Shown here: one piece after another, positions 27,205 to 37,580 of the stretch
Numbering within the stretch: position 1 is the stretch's first letter
How the letters are laid out: each line of letters starts with the position of its first letter
NCBI GenBank assembly: GCA_014653365.1
Contig: JACWEQ010000001.1
Coordinates: 1 to 64,000, forward strand
Direction of reading: 5' to 3'
Origin: Pelagibacterales bacterium SAG-MED49
GTDB lineage: Bacteria; Pseudomonadota; Alphaproteobacteria; Pelagibacterales; Pelagibacteraceae
Length of the DNA stretch: 64,000 nt
Notes under the pieces: generated by a model
Seen by the model: the letters and a program-made list of their open reading frames with translations, nothing else
Databases searched by the model: none
Told to the model about the DNA's origin: nothing
Position numbers and translations under genes: made by a program

Positions 27205-27999
27205 ATGTTAGAGACAAATCCATTTTCTATATTAGCAGAGACTGTATCTCCTTTTGCTATGCAAAGTTTTATAATTGCAATGATTTTATTGATTGCATTT
27301 GGAACAATAATTCAAATGATACATCATAAAAATCTGACATATTTCTTAAACAATGCAAAAAAAGCAAAACTTCAGGCAACTAGAGAAATTGGTACTAGTG
27401 AAAGAGTATCTATATTAGCCAAGACAGCAGTTGTTGATATTGGAACTACATCTGAACTAGGGTTTGGAAAAAGAAGATTATCCCACGTATTAGGAATGTA
27501 TGGAACAATCATATTCTGGATTTCATCAGCAATGTTAGTATTTTGCTATACTGGAGCAGATAAATCATCATCTGCAATCTGGTCAATGTTATGGCACGTT
27601 GGAGCAATTTTAACTTGTATAGGTGGATATTGGTTTTGGTTTTTTTTAAGAGTTGATGTTTCAGCTGAAGCTCACCCTTGGTACAGAATTATTAAAGCAG
27701 ATTTATTTGTTTTAGCATTGTTGGCTTGTTCTACTTTTGGGTTAGCTTGGTCTTATGCTCAATTTAATGGTCAAATAGGACTATCATTTTTATTCTTAAC
27801 ATTATTTGTCATTGCAAATTTAGTGTTATTTGGTGGTGTTTACTGGTCTAAATTTGCACATATGTTTTATAAACCAGGAGCTGCAATACAGAAAAATTTA
27901 GCTGAAGCTGATGGATCAAGAGATAACCTTCCGCCACCAGCAGATGCGCCTGAGCAATTTGGCCTAGGTATAAAAAGAGAAGAGCCAAAACACTATTAA
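27205..27999 (+). CDS. aprM: Adenylylsulfate reductase membrane anchor (AprM-like)
   Basis: Multi-TM protein immediately upstream of aprBA-like genes. Confidence 0.75.
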   Translation: MLETNPFSILAETVSPFAMQSFIIAMILLIAFGTIIQMIHHKNLTYFLNNAKKAKLQATREIGTSERVSILAKTAVVDIGTTSELGFGKRRLSHVLGMYGTIIFWISSAMLVFCYTGADKSSSAIWSMLWHVGAILTCIGGYWFWFFLRVDVSAEAHPWYRIIKADLFVLALLACSTFGLAWSYAQFNGQIGLSFLFLTLFVIANLVLFGGVYWSKFAHMFYKPGAAIQKNLAEADGSRDNLPPPADAPEQFGLGIKREEPKHY

Positions 28000-28030
28000 T
28001 ATGATAATTAGAAAAGGAAAAAATTAAATT

Positions 28031-28501
28031 ATGTCAACTTTTGTATACATGACTAGATGTGATGGCTGTGGTCATTGCGTAGATATTTGTCCATCAGATA
28101 TAATGCACATTGATGAAAATATAAGACGTGCAAAAAACATAGAACCTAACTTTTGTTGGGAGTGTTACTCTTGCGTTAAGGCCTGCCCAAATCATGCAAT
28201 AGATGTTAGAGGGTATGCTGATTTTGCTCCAATGGGACATAGTGTTAGAGTAAGAAGAGAAGAAGAAAAAGGAACTATTTCTTGGAAAATAAAATTTAGA
28301 AATGGAACTGAAAAAGATTTTGTGTCACCCATAACTACCAAGCCATGGGGTAAATTTATCCCTAAACTTGCAGATGGAGACAAACCTAATCAAGGAGAGA
28401 TTAATTCTCAGAGACTATACACTGAGCCAGAAGGTTTAAATATTGATGGCGAACTACCAGCAGTCCCAAAAGATTCATTTAAAAAGGGAGTTTACTATTA
28501 A
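28031..28501 (+). CDS. aprB: Adenylylsulfate reductase beta subunit
   Basis: CDGCGHCVDICPSDIM...CWECYSCVKACPNHAI ferredoxin motifs. Confidence 0.95.
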   Translation: MSTFVYMTRCDGCGHCVDICPSDIMHIDENIRRAKNIEPNFCWECYSCVKACPNHAIDVRGYADFAPMGHSVRVRREEEKGTISWKIKFRNGTEKDFVSPITTKPWGKFIPKLADGDKPNQGEINSQRLYTEPEGLNIDGELPAVPKDSFKKGVYY

Positions 28502-30360
28502 TGGCTAAGCATAAAACTCATTATGAAGATTGCGATGTTCTAGTTGTTGGTGGTGGTATGGCTGGAACCGGTGCTACTTTTGAAGCTAGGCATTGGGGTA
28601 GAGATATGAAAATTATTTGTGTTGAAAAAGCTAATATTGACAGAAGTGGAGCTGTTGCTCAAGGTCTTTATGCTATTAACTGTTACATGGGAATGCAGTG
28701 GGGTGAAAATCAACCAGAAGATCATGTAAGATATGCAAGAAATGATCTAATGGGAATGGTTAGAGAAGATTTAGGTTACGATATGGCCCGTCACGTAGAC
28801 TCAACAGTTCATATGTTTGATGAATGGGGTCTTCCAATGATGAAGAATGAGGAAACTGGCAGATACTTAAGAGAAGGTAAGTGGCAAATCATGATACATG
28901 GTGAAAGTTACAAACCTATCGTTGCTGAGGCTGCAAAAAAGTCTGCAGATAAAATTTACAATAGAATTATGATCACTCATCTTTTAATGGATGAAGCTCA
29001 AGAAAATAGAGTAGGTGGAGCTGTAGGATTTAACATGAGAACAGGTGATTTTCATGTGTTTAGAGCAAAAGCTGTAATAGTTGCAGCAGGCGGAGCCTCT
29101 CATATATTTAAACCAAGAGCTGTTGGTGAAGGAATGGGAAGAACTTGGTATGCACCTTGGAGTAATGGTTCAGCTTATGCTTTACCGATTGCTGCTGGAG
29201 CTAAAATGACACAAATGGAAAATAGAATTGTGTTATGTAGATTTAAAGATGGATATGGACCAGTTGGCGCTTATTTCCTACACTTAAAAACTTATACTCA
29301 AAATGCGAATGGTGAAAACTATGAGAAGAAATGGTATGATCAAACTAAAGAGTTAGTTGGAGAATATATAGATCATCACCCAACACCAACTTGTCTTAGA
29401 AATCATGCTTTTATTCAAGAAACTATGGCAGGCGGTGGACCAATTCATATGGTAACAACTGAAGCTTTTCAAGACCCACATTTAGAAACTGTTGGTTGGG
29501 AAAACTTCTTAGGAATGACTGTTGGACAAGCAGTAGTTTGGGCTTCACAAAATATTGATCCAAAATATACAAATCCAGAATTAACAACTTCTGAGCCATA
29601 TGTAATGGGATCACATGCAACTTGTTCAGGTGCATGGGTTAGTGGTCCTGAAGATTTATCTCCATCAGAATATTTCTGGGGTTATAACAGAATGCTTACT
29701 ATTGATGGGTTATTTGGTGCAGGTGATACTGTTGGTGGAAGTGCTCATAAATTTTCATCAGGTTCATTTACAGAAGGTAGACTAGCTGCAAAAGCTGCAG
29801 TTAAGTATATTGAGGATAAAAAAGCTGAAGGTTTAAAAATATCAGATAAACAGTGCGAAGATTTTAAAGAACAAGTCTTCAAACCATTAGAGACATACAC
29901 TGTAGCTCAAAATGAAATTACTGGAGGAACAGTTTCTCCAAGTTATATCTCGCCAATTCAAGGGTTACAACGTTTACAAAGAATTATGGACGAATATGTG
30001 GGTGGAATAGCTACTAATTATATGACTAATGCTAATATGCTTAAAAGAGGTTTAGAGCTATTAACTTGGTTAGAAGAAGATCTTGAAAAGGTGGGTGCAG
30101 AAGATTATCACCAGCTAATGAGAGCTTGGGAGTTAAAACACAGAGCTATTACTTCGCAGTGTGTAACAGAGCACACGATGTTTAGAGAAGAAACTAGATG
30201 GCCCGGATATTACTATCGTGGAGATCATATGAAGCTAGATGATGATAATTGGCATTGTTTAACAGTTTCTAGAAGAGATCCTAAAACTGGCAAATTTAGT
30301 ATGGAGAAAGTTCCTGTCTACCATATCGTGGATGAGAATGAGAAGAAAAAAGCTTCTTAG
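28501..30360 (+). CDS. aprA: Adenylylsulfate reductase alpha subunit
   Basis: VVGGGMAGTGATFEA; QGLYAINCYMGMQWGENQPEDHVRYARNDLMG. Confidence 0.96.
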   Translation: MAKHKTHYEDCDVLVVGGGMAGTGATFEARHWGRDMKIICVEKANIDRSGAVAQGLYAINCYMGMQWGENQPEDHVRYARNDLMGMVREDLGYDMARHVDSTVHMFDEWGLPMMKNEETGRYLREGKWQIMIHGESYKPIVAEAAKKSADKIYNRIMITHLLMDEAQENRVGGAVGFNMRTGDFHVFRAKAVIVAAGGASHIFKPRAVGEGMGRTWYAPWSNGSAYALPIAAGAKMTQMENRIVLCRFKDGYGPVGAYFLHLKTYTQNANGENYEKKWYDQTKELVGEYIDHHPTPTCLRNHAFIQETMAGGGPIHMVTTEAFQDPHLETVGWENFLGMTVGQAVVWASQNIDPKYTNPELTTSEPYVMGSHATCSGAWVSGPEDLSPSEYFWGYNRMLTIDGLFGAGDTVGGSAHKFSSGSFTEGRLAAKAAVKYIEDKKAEGLKISDKQCEDFKEQVFKPLETYTVAQNEITGGTVSPSYISPIQGLQRLQRIMDEYVGGIATNYMTNANMLKRGLELLTWLEEDLEKVGAEDYHQLMRAWELKHRAITSQCVTEHTMFREETRWPGYYYRGDHMKLDDDNWHCLTVSRRDPKTGKFSMEKVPVYHIVDENEKKKAS

Positions 30361-30379
30361 TAAATTCTTAATTTAACTC

Positions 30380-30730
30380 ATGGATATTTTATCAAAAAAT
30401 GATGATGAGATATATGAACTAGCCAAGCCCATTTGGGATAATTTGGTTAGATCATCTAATTTGAAGGATTATGGTGGATTTACCAAAGATTTTTCAACAC
30501 AAATGCTATTTGGAGCCAATGAAGTTGAGCTTGGAAAGCAATGGGCTAATAATAAAATTATTACTAATTTAAAAGAAACATTTGAGCCATTTGGCTGCCT
30601 TAGACGAGGAATTCATGTCACTGTATTAATTAAGCAGACTAATAAAGAAATCTCAGGAGAGTTTTTGGGTAGGCTTGTACTTGGTGTTGAAGATGATGTC
30701 GTTAAAGTTTTTGGGGCTACGATTTACTAA
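30380..30730 (+). CDS. Hypothetical protein downstream of aprA
   Basis: Operon context. Confidence 0.6.
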   Translation: MDILSKNDDEIYELAKPIWDNLVRSSNLKDYGGFTKDFSTQMLFGANEVELGKQWANNKIITNLKETFEPFGCLRRGIHVTVLIKQTNKEISGEFLGRLVLGVEDDVVKVFGATIY

Positions 30731-30798
30731 AATAAAAAAAATTTGAGTTATTAAGAATTTATTTGACAAATAGAATCGTGGGTGTATTGACGATTTTA

Positions 30799-30933
30799 AT
30801 GCATCTCTCAAATATAAAAATCATAAATAAAATCACTGATGCTAAAGCCGCTATAATAAAAACAGGTATATTTATGAGCCTGGCTGCTTATTGGGGTGTT
30901 ATTTTAGTTGGAACTTTTATCACATTTAGCTAA
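30799..30933 (+). CDS. Small membrane protein (44 aa), not in track
   Basis: MHLSNIKIINKITDAKAAIIKTGIFMSLAAYWGVILVGTFITFS*. Confidence 0.4.
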   Translation: MHLSNIKIINKITDAKAAIIKTGIFMSLAAYWGVILVGTFITFS

Positions 30934-30945
30934 ATCAAATTTTTA

Positions 30946-31923
30946 TTACAAATAGTTCTTAAACCTTCTTTTAAGTCCAATTCTTTTTAATTTTTTAACC
31001 CAATTGAGCTCGTCATTTAAAATTTTTTTTAAATTGGAATGTTTTGGTTTCCATTTCAAAAGACTTTTAACTTTGATTAGACTGCAAACAAGTTTGGATG
31101 CATCACCATTTCTTCTGTGAACATAACTAATATTTATTTTAGGGTTAATATATTTTTTGATATAATTTATAATTTCCTTATTAGATAAGCCTCTATTGTT
31201 ACCAATATTAAATATTCTAGACTTATTATTTTCATTCAAGTGTTTAATTGATTTTTCAATGACATCACAAATATCTAAAATATGAATATAATCTCTAATA
31301 CAAGTACCATCAGGTGTTGAATAGTCGTTTCCATAAATATAAATCTTTTTATTATAAATTGCTTTATAAACAACTGTTGGTATAAAATGTGTTATAGGGT
31401 TGTTTGATGCACCAATAATAGGCTTATTTAAAGCAGAGCATACATTAAAAAATCTTAAAATAATTGATTTTATTTTTTTTTGTTTTTTAATATTATTTTC
31501 ACAAACTAATTTTGTTTTAGCGTAAGAACTTAGAGGTTTTACTTTTGATTTTTCAGTTAATAATCTTGAACTTTGATTATATACAGTTGCTGTACTCGAA
31601 AAAATTATTTTTTTAATATTCTGATTTTTCATCACCTTTAAAAGAGTATTAGTTGCAAGAACATTATTGTCATAATATTTTTTTATATTTATTGTATCAT
31701 CGACCAATGATTGAGCTGCAAGATGTACTATTATCTTTGGCCGTTCTCTCTCTAAAATTAGAGCCAATTTTTTTTGATTGAGAATATTACAATAAAATAT
31801 TTTTTTTTCTAATGATTTTTTTTTATCAATTCCAATAACATTAAATTTTTTTTTTAAAAAATAAAATAGACATTTACCTATATATCCTTCAGCTCCAGTT
31901 ATGAGAATTTTGTCCATTAACAA
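30946..31923 (-). CDS. galE: UDP-glucose 4-epimerase-like NAD-dependent epimerase
   Basis: ITGAEGYIGKCL; YAKTKL; GNDYSTPDGTCIRDYIHILDI. Confidence 0.93.
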   Translation of the reverse strand: MLMDKILITGAEGYIGKCLFYFLKKKFNVIGIDKKKSLEKKIFYCNILNQKKLALILERERPKIIVHLAAQSLVDDTINIKKYYDNNVLATNTLLKVMKNQNIKKIIFSSTATVYNQSSRLLTEKSKVKPLSSYAKTKLVCENNIKKQKKIKSIILRFFNVCSALNKPIIGASNNPITHFIPTVVYKAIYNKKIYIYGNDYSTPDGTCIRDYIHILDICDVIEKSIKHLNENNKSRIFNIGNNRGLSNKEIINYIKKYINPKINISYVHRRNGDASKLVCSLIKVKSLLKWKPKHSNLKKILNDELNWVKKLKRIGLKRRFKNYL

Positions 31924-31999
31924 GTTATACTCACAATATATTAAATCTTTATTGACAGATTCACGCAGTAGTATTATTCAAGTTTATATATAAATTTAT

Positions 32000-33079
32000 A
32001 TGGATGTTTTTTTACCAATAGCTCAAGTTTTTGTTAATCCTATTGAAATTCTTTTACTGAGTGCAATTGTTGGAGTGCTTTCTGGTTTGTTTGGTGTAGG
32101 TGGTGGTTTTTTAATGACACCTTTTTTAATTTTCTTAGGTGTCCCCCCAGCATATGCGGTCGCTAACGAAGCTAATAATATTTTAGCAACATCAGTATCA
32201 GGATCTACAACTCACTATTTAAAAAATACCTTAGATTATAAAATGGGTTTTATGATTGTAATAGGTGGTACTATTGGAACTGCTTTAGGTATTTATACTT
32301 TTACATATTTTAAAGGAATTGGAAAAATTGATACTGTTATTTCTTTAGCCTATATGTACATACTTGCTATCATTGGTACATTAATGTTGGTTGAAAGTCT
32401 GAATGAGATCGATAGAACAAAAAGAAATCTTGTAGTTAAAAAAAAACTACATGTTCACTATTGGATACATGGTCTTCCATTAAGAATGAGATTTCCAAAA
32501 TCAAAATTATATGAGAGTATATTTACCCCAATTTTAATTGGATTATTAGTAGGGTTTATAGCTGCTATTATGGGAATAGGGGGTGCTTTTATTTTGGTGC
32601 CAGCAATGATTTATATAATAAAGATGCCGACAAAATTAGTTCCAGGAACTTCTTTATTTGTAACAATTTTTGTAAGTGTCATTGTTACTTTTTTGCATTC
32701 ATTTAATTATGGTTCAATAGATTTAATGTTAGTTCTTATGTTGGTTATTGGATCAATTATAGGTGTTCAAATAGGACAAAAACTTGGTGAAAGTATTGAT
32801 AGTTCTGGACTAAGAGCATTGCTAGCAATCTTATTATTAGTTGTTGGTATTGCTATTGCATACGATACTTTTTTTGCAGAACAAATTCAAAAAGAAACAG
32901 TTAGCGTATCAAACTCAGATTTAAACTTTTTCTCAACATTTATTTTAGAATTTTCGAATGATATGCCATTCTTTTATGGATTATTTTCAATTATGTTTGC
33001 TATATTTTTAGGTGTTGCGGCAGCTTTCATTAGACGTTTTGCTTCAAACTTTAAGAAAAAAATGTTGTTAAAATCTTAA
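32000..33079 (+). CDS. TauE/SafE family sulfite exporter-like permease
   Basis: GVLSGLFGVGGGFLMTPFLIFLGVPP; GFIAAIMGIGGAFILVPAMIY. Confidence 0.9.
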   Translation: MDVFLPIAQVFVNPIEILLLSAIVGVLSGLFGVGGGFLMTPFLIFLGVPPAYAVANEANNILATSVSGSTTHYLKNTLDYKMGFMIVIGGTIGTALGIYTFTYFKGIGKIDTVISLAYMYILAIIGTLMLVESLNEIDRTKRNLVVKKKLHVHYWIHGLPLRMRFPKSKLYESIFTPILIGLLVGFIAAIMGIGGAFILVPAMIYIIKMPTKLVPGTSLFVTIFVSVIVTFLHSFNYGSIDLMLVLMLVIGSIIGVQIGQKLGESIDSSGLRALLAILLLVVGIAIAYDTFFAEQIQKETVSVSNSDLNFFSTFILEFSNDMPFFYGLFSIMFAIFLGVAAAFIRRFASNFKKKMLLKS

Positions 33080-33091
33080 GCCGAAAGTCTA

Positions 33092-34174
33092 CTAAATAAA
33101 TTTAATTAAAGTTTCAATATATATAAGACTTATAAAACCAACTGTAATTGCTGCAATTAAACCTACAACAAAAGGTTTATAACCCATGGATTTCAATTCA
33201 CTTAAATTAATTGAAATACCCACAGCAGCCATAGCCATAGTTAAAAATACTGTTGCTAAAGTTTTTAGATATCCAATTAAGGTTGTCCAAATAACATAAC
33301 TATCATTGTCAGTTGTAAAAACCTGATCTCCAATATTTCTCACGATAATCATTCCTATAAAGCCAATAACAAAATAAGGAAAAATACTCAAAATAGAGTA
33401 TTTTTGGCCTTTTAATTCACCTCGATTATATAAAAACGCAAATAGAGGTATCAGAATTACTAAAAAAGTATTCCTTATTAACTTAGTAACAGTTGCTACA
33501 TTTAATGTTTCTGGACTATTAAATTGCTGGTCATAAATTAATCCAGCTGCTGCTACTTGAGATGTTTCGTGAATTGAGGTCCCTAAAAATAAACCAGTTT
33601 TTAAAGCATTATTGTCAAAATACCATTCTGCAAAATATGGATATACAATCATTGCAATAACCCCAAACAATGTAATGTTTGCAATAGCGTAAGCTACTTC
33701 AGATTTTTTTGCGTTAATAACAGGTGCTGTTGCAACAATTGCAGTTGCTCCACAAACACTTGTTCCTATAGCTATCAAGTAAGACATTTTTGAAGAAATA
33801 GGCACTTTCTTAATCAATAACTTTACAAGTATTAATACACCAACAATACAAATAATGATTAAAGGTATAGCAATAGATCCAAATTTAATAAGTTCTTCAA
33901 AACTTAATCTAATTCCTAAAAAAATAATTCCTAACTTTAGGATATATTGTTGTGTAAAATCTAAACCAACCATCATACCTGGTCTTGGAGTAAATGCATT
34001 ACCCATTAAAATTCCAAGTAAAATTGCAATTAGAACTGTTGAAATTGGACTTTTAGGTGATCCAAAAATTTCTATAGCTAAAAGATTATTTATTCCTTGA
34101 GAGAACAAACAAAATACTAATGCTAATATAACGCCAGGAATAATTGTTTTAAAATATTGAAAATTAATAGGCAC
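33092..34174 (-). CDS. YeiH family putative sulfate exporter
   Basis: IGTSVCGATAIVATAPVI; GTSIHETSQVAAAG. Confidence 0.9.
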   Translation of the reverse strand: MPINFQYFKTIIPGVILALVFCLFSQGINNLLAIEIFGSPKSPISTVLIAILLGILMGNAFTPRPGMMVGLDFTQQYILKLGIIFLGIRLSFEELIKFGSIAIPLIIICIVGVLILVKLLIKKVPISSKMSYLIAIGTSVCGATAIVATAPVINAKKSEVAYAIANITLFGVIAMIVYPYFAEWYFDNNALKTGLFLGTSIHETSQVAAAGLIYDQQFNSPETLNVATVTKLIRNTFLVILIPLFAFLYNRGELKGQKYSILSIFPYFVIGFIGMIIVRNIGDQVFTTDNDSYVIWTTLIGYLKTLATVFLTMAMAAVGISINLSELKSMGYKPFVVGLIAAITVGFISLIYIETLIKFI

Positions 34175-34185
34175 GTAAGTAGATT

Positions 34186-35352
34186 TTATGCACTTCTATA
34201 GAGTTTAGTCATCACAAATTCTTTGTGACCTAAAGCTTCTGCACAAGTTAATCTTCCGTTTGCTACCCTTAATGTTGCTTTGATTAATTCATCTCCAGCT
34301 TGAGACATATTCATTTCACGTGTTAATATTTTTGAAACATCACAATCAATATGTTCACCCATCCCTTTAACAGTTAAAGGGTTTGCAGTTAATTTAACAA
34401 CAGGTTCAATTGGGTTACCAACAATGTTACCTTGTCCTGTTGGAAATAAATGAATATTAAAACCCGCTGCTGCTTGAAGAGTTACACATTCTGCTGCTGC
34501 AGATGAAGTATCCATAAAATATAAACCTTTACCTTTAGTTGGTTCTTCTGCTGGTTCTAAAACATCGATAAATTTACAATTTCCTATTTTTTGGAAATTT
34601 CCAAAAGCTTTTTCTTCAATAGTAGTTAATCCGCCAGCAATATTTCCAGCTGTTGGTTGACTTTCTGAAAGATCATCTGTTGCTTCCTTTAAAATAAAAT
34701 CATTATATGAATTCCAAGTTTTCATAAACTTATCAGATGCCTCTTGTGTTGCACCTCGTGTAGCACAAACTTGCTCGGCTCCAGTTAATTCAGATGTTTC
34801 TCCAAAACATAAATGAACACCCATTGGCTCTAATTTATCCATTAGATTACCAACTGTAGGGTTTGCAGCTAATCCAGATGTTGTATCAGATTCACCACAT
34901 TTAACAGATATCCAAAGATCACTCATAGGACATTCTTCTCTTTGTTTTTCTGATGCCCACATCACTAGTTCTTGAGCTTTTTTAGAAGCTTTCATAACAG
35001 TGCCAATATCTCCAGTACGTTCTATATGAAATCCTTCAACTGGTTTGCCAGTTTTAGCTATTCCATCAACAATTTTTTTTGTCCACTTAGGCTCAATACC
35101 AATAACAATTACTGCAGCAACATTTGGATTACAGCCAGTTCCAATCATAGTTCTAAAATGAAGGTCTAAATCAGCACCAAACTGAAGTCTTCCATATGAA
35201 TGGGGAAGTGCCATTGTTCCTTTAATATTATTAGCTACTGCTTCAGCACATGCGTTTGAAATATCATCAACCGGAAGAATGATTACGTGATTTCTAGTAC
35301 CGGCTCTGCCATTTTCTCTTTTATAACCTAAAAAACTTTTTGGAATTTCCAT
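34186..35352 (-). CDS. suyB: UxaA-family lyase, probable (2R)-sulfolactate sulfo-lyase beta subunit
   Basis: [50 protein letters not shown]; next to SAF protein and Xsc. Confidence 0.78.
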   Translation of the reverse strand: MEIPKSFLGYKRENGRAGTRNHVIILPVDDISNACAEAVANNIKGTMALPHSYGRLQFGADLDLHFRTMIGTGCNPNVAAVIVIGIEPKWTKKIVDGIAKTGKPVEGFHIERTGDIGTVMKASKKAQELVMWASEKQREECPMSDLWISVKCGESDTTSGLAANPTVGNLMDKLEPMGVHLCFGETSELTGAEQVCATRGATQEASDKFMKTWNSYNDFILKEATDDLSESQPTAGNIAGGLTTIEEKAFGNFQKIGNCKFIDVLEPAEEPTKGKGLYFMDTSSAAAECVTLQAAAGFNIHLFPTGQGNIVGNPIEPVVKLTANPLTVKGMGEHIDCDVSKILTREMNMSQAGDELIKATLRVANGRLTCAEALGHKEFVMTKLYRSA

Positions 35353-35356
35353 ATTA

Positions 35357-35641
35357 TTACCACTTCTTCGTTTTTACATTGTGAACATGCACGTGTTCAC
35401 CCTTTTTAATTGATTTAACGACTTTTCCTATGTCGTGACCATATTTAAGAATTGTATCACCCTCATTTAGATCAGCCATTGCAATTTTGTGTCCTAAAGG
35501 AATTTCATCTAATGATTGAATGCTAGTCGAACTGTCATCTTCCATTATCCAGCAATCGCAGTCTTGTTTTGGAGTAATTTTTTCAATAACAACTACTCCT
35601 ACGTTGTCTTTTTTATCGTGAATTATGATATCAGTAGCCAT
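35357..35641 (-). CDS. suyA: SAF-domain protein, probable sulfolactate sulfo-lyase alpha subunit
   Basis: [45 protein letters not shown]. Confidence 0.78.
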   Translation of the reverse strand: MATDIIIHDKKDNVGVVVIEKITPKQDCDCWIMEDDSSTSIQSLDEIPLGHKIAMADLNEGDTILKYGHDIGKVVKSIKKGEHVHVHNVKTKKW

Positions 35642-35756
35642 ATTTATTGTGTCAATTGTTTGTTTGAAATTTCTAAAATCTTATATATTAATCGCAAAAA
35701 TTAACAAACGAATTTTAAAATAGTTTAAATTTATACTTTAGAGAGGTTCTAGTTTT

Positions 35757-37541
35757 ATGACAAAAATGACAACAGAGGAAGCTTTTGTAAAAGTTTTACA
35801 AATGCACGGAATTGAGCACGCGTTCGGAATTATTGGTTCAGCATTTATGCCAATTTCAGATATTTTCCCAGATGCAGGAATTACTTTTTGGGATGTTGCT
35901 CATGAAACTAATGGGGGATTAATTGCAGATGGTTACACAAGAGCCACTGGTAAAATCTCAATGGTGATTGCTCAAAACGGACCTGGTATAACTGGTTTAG
36001 TAACTCCCATTAAAACTGCATATTGGAACCACACTCCACTTTTATTAGTTTCACCTCAGGCAGCTAATAAAACTATGGGTCAGGGTGGTTTTCAAGAAGT
36101 TGAACAAATGAACTTATTTAAAGACATGGTTTGTTATCAAGAAGAAGTTAGAGATCCTTCAAGAATGGCAGAAGTATTAAATAGAGTAATTGAAAAAGCA
36201 ATTAGAGGATCTGCTCCAGCACAAATTAATGTACCAAGAGATTACTGGACACAAGTAATTGATATAGATCTTCCTCCAATTGTAAGATTAGAGAGACAAG
36301 CAGGGGGTGTTGAAGCAATTAAAAAAGCAGCTGACTTATTATCTAATGCAAAATTTCCAGTAATTTTATCTGGTGCAGGGGTAGTAATTGGTGGTGCTAT
36401 AGAAGATTGTAAAAAACTTGCTGAAAAATTAGATGCACCAGTTTGTTCTGGTTATCAACATAATGATAGTTTTCCAGGAAGTCATCCGTTAGCCGCTGGT
36501 CCATTAGGATACAATGGTTCAAAAGCTGGAATGGAATTAATTCAAAAAGCCGATGTTGTTTTAGCATTAGGAACAAGACTTAATCCTTTTTCAACTTTAC
36601 CAGGTTATGGAATGGATTACTGGCCAAAAGATGCAAGTATTATTCAAGTTGATATGAACTCTGATAGAATTGGTTTAACTAAAAAAGTAAGTGTTGGAAT
36701 TTGTGGTGATGCTAAATTGGTTGCACAACAAATCCTTGCTCAACTTTCACCAACAGCAGGTGATACAGACAGACAAAAAAGAAAAGATATAATTCACCAA
36801 ACTAAATCAGCTTGGTTACAAAAATTATCAAGTCTTGATCATGAAGATGATGATGAAGGAACAGTTTGGAATAAAGAGGCAAGAGAAAGAGACTCGGATA
36901 GAATGTCTCCTAGACAAGCTTGGAGAGCAATTCAAGCAGGGATGCCTGATGATGTAATTATATCAAGCGATATTGGAAATAATTGTGCAATTGGAAATGC
37001 TTACCCTACTTTTGAAAAAGGAAGAAAATATCTGGCACCAGGATTATTTGGTCCGTGTGGATATGGTTTTCCATCAATTCTAGGAGCGAAGATTGGTTGT
37101 CCAGATACTCCTGTAATAGGTTTTGCTGGTGATGGTGCTTTTGGTATTAGTATGAATGAAATGAGCTCATGTGCTAGAGAAGAATGGCCAGCTATTGCAA
37201 TGGTTATCTTTAGAAATTATCAGTGGGGAGCTGAGAAGAGAAACACTACTCTTTGGTTTGATGATAATTTTGTTGGAACTGAATTAGATCCAGAACTAAG
37301 TTATGCTAAAGTTGCAGATGCTTGTGGTTTAAAAGGTGTAACAGTTAGAACAATGGAAGAAACAACAAATGCAATCAAGCAATCTTGTGAAGATCAAAAA
37401 AAAGGAATTACAACATTTATTGAAGTAATTCTAAACCAAGAACTTGGTGAGCCATTTAGAAGAGATGCAATGAAGAAACCAGTCAAAGTTGCTGGTATCA
37501 ACAAAGCAGATATGAAAAAACAACCTTCTTTAAATTATTAA
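35757..37541 (+). CDS. xsc: Sulfoacetaldehyde acetyltransferase
   Basis: ThDP-enzyme MTTEEAFVKVLQMHGIEHAFGIIGSAFMPISDIFP; sulfonate gene context. Confidence 0.9.
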   Translation: MTKMTTEEAFVKVLQMHGIEHAFGIIGSAFMPISDIFPDAGITFWDVAHETNGGLIADGYTRATGKISMVIAQNGPGITGLVTPIKTAYWNHTPLLLVSPQAANKTMGQGGFQEVEQMNLFKDMVCYQEEVRDPSRMAEVLNRVIEKAIRGSAPAQINVPRDYWTQVIDIDLPPIVRLERQAGGVEAIKKAADLLSNAKFPVILSGAGVVIGGAIEDCKKLAEKLDAPVCSGYQHNDSFPGSHPLAAGPLGYNGSKAGMELIQKADVVLALGTRLNPFSTLPGYGMDYWPKDASIIQVDMNSDRIGLTKKVSVGICGDAKLVAQQILAQLSPTAGDTDRQKRKDIIHQTKSAWLQKLSSLDHEDDDEGTVWNKEARERDSDRMSPRQAWRAIQAGMPDDVIISSDIGNNCAIGNAYPTFEKGRKYLAPGLFGPCGYGFPSILGAKIGCPDTPVIGFAGDGAFGISMNEMSSCAREEWPAIAMVIFRNYQWGAEKRNTTLWFDDNFVGTELDPELSYAKVADACGLKGVTVRTMEETTNAIKQSCEDQKKGITTFIEVILNQELGEPFRRDAMKKPVKVAGINKADMKKQPSLNY

Positions 37542-37580
37542 ATTCTTTAAAAAATTAAACAATTATCGTAAAGTCACTTC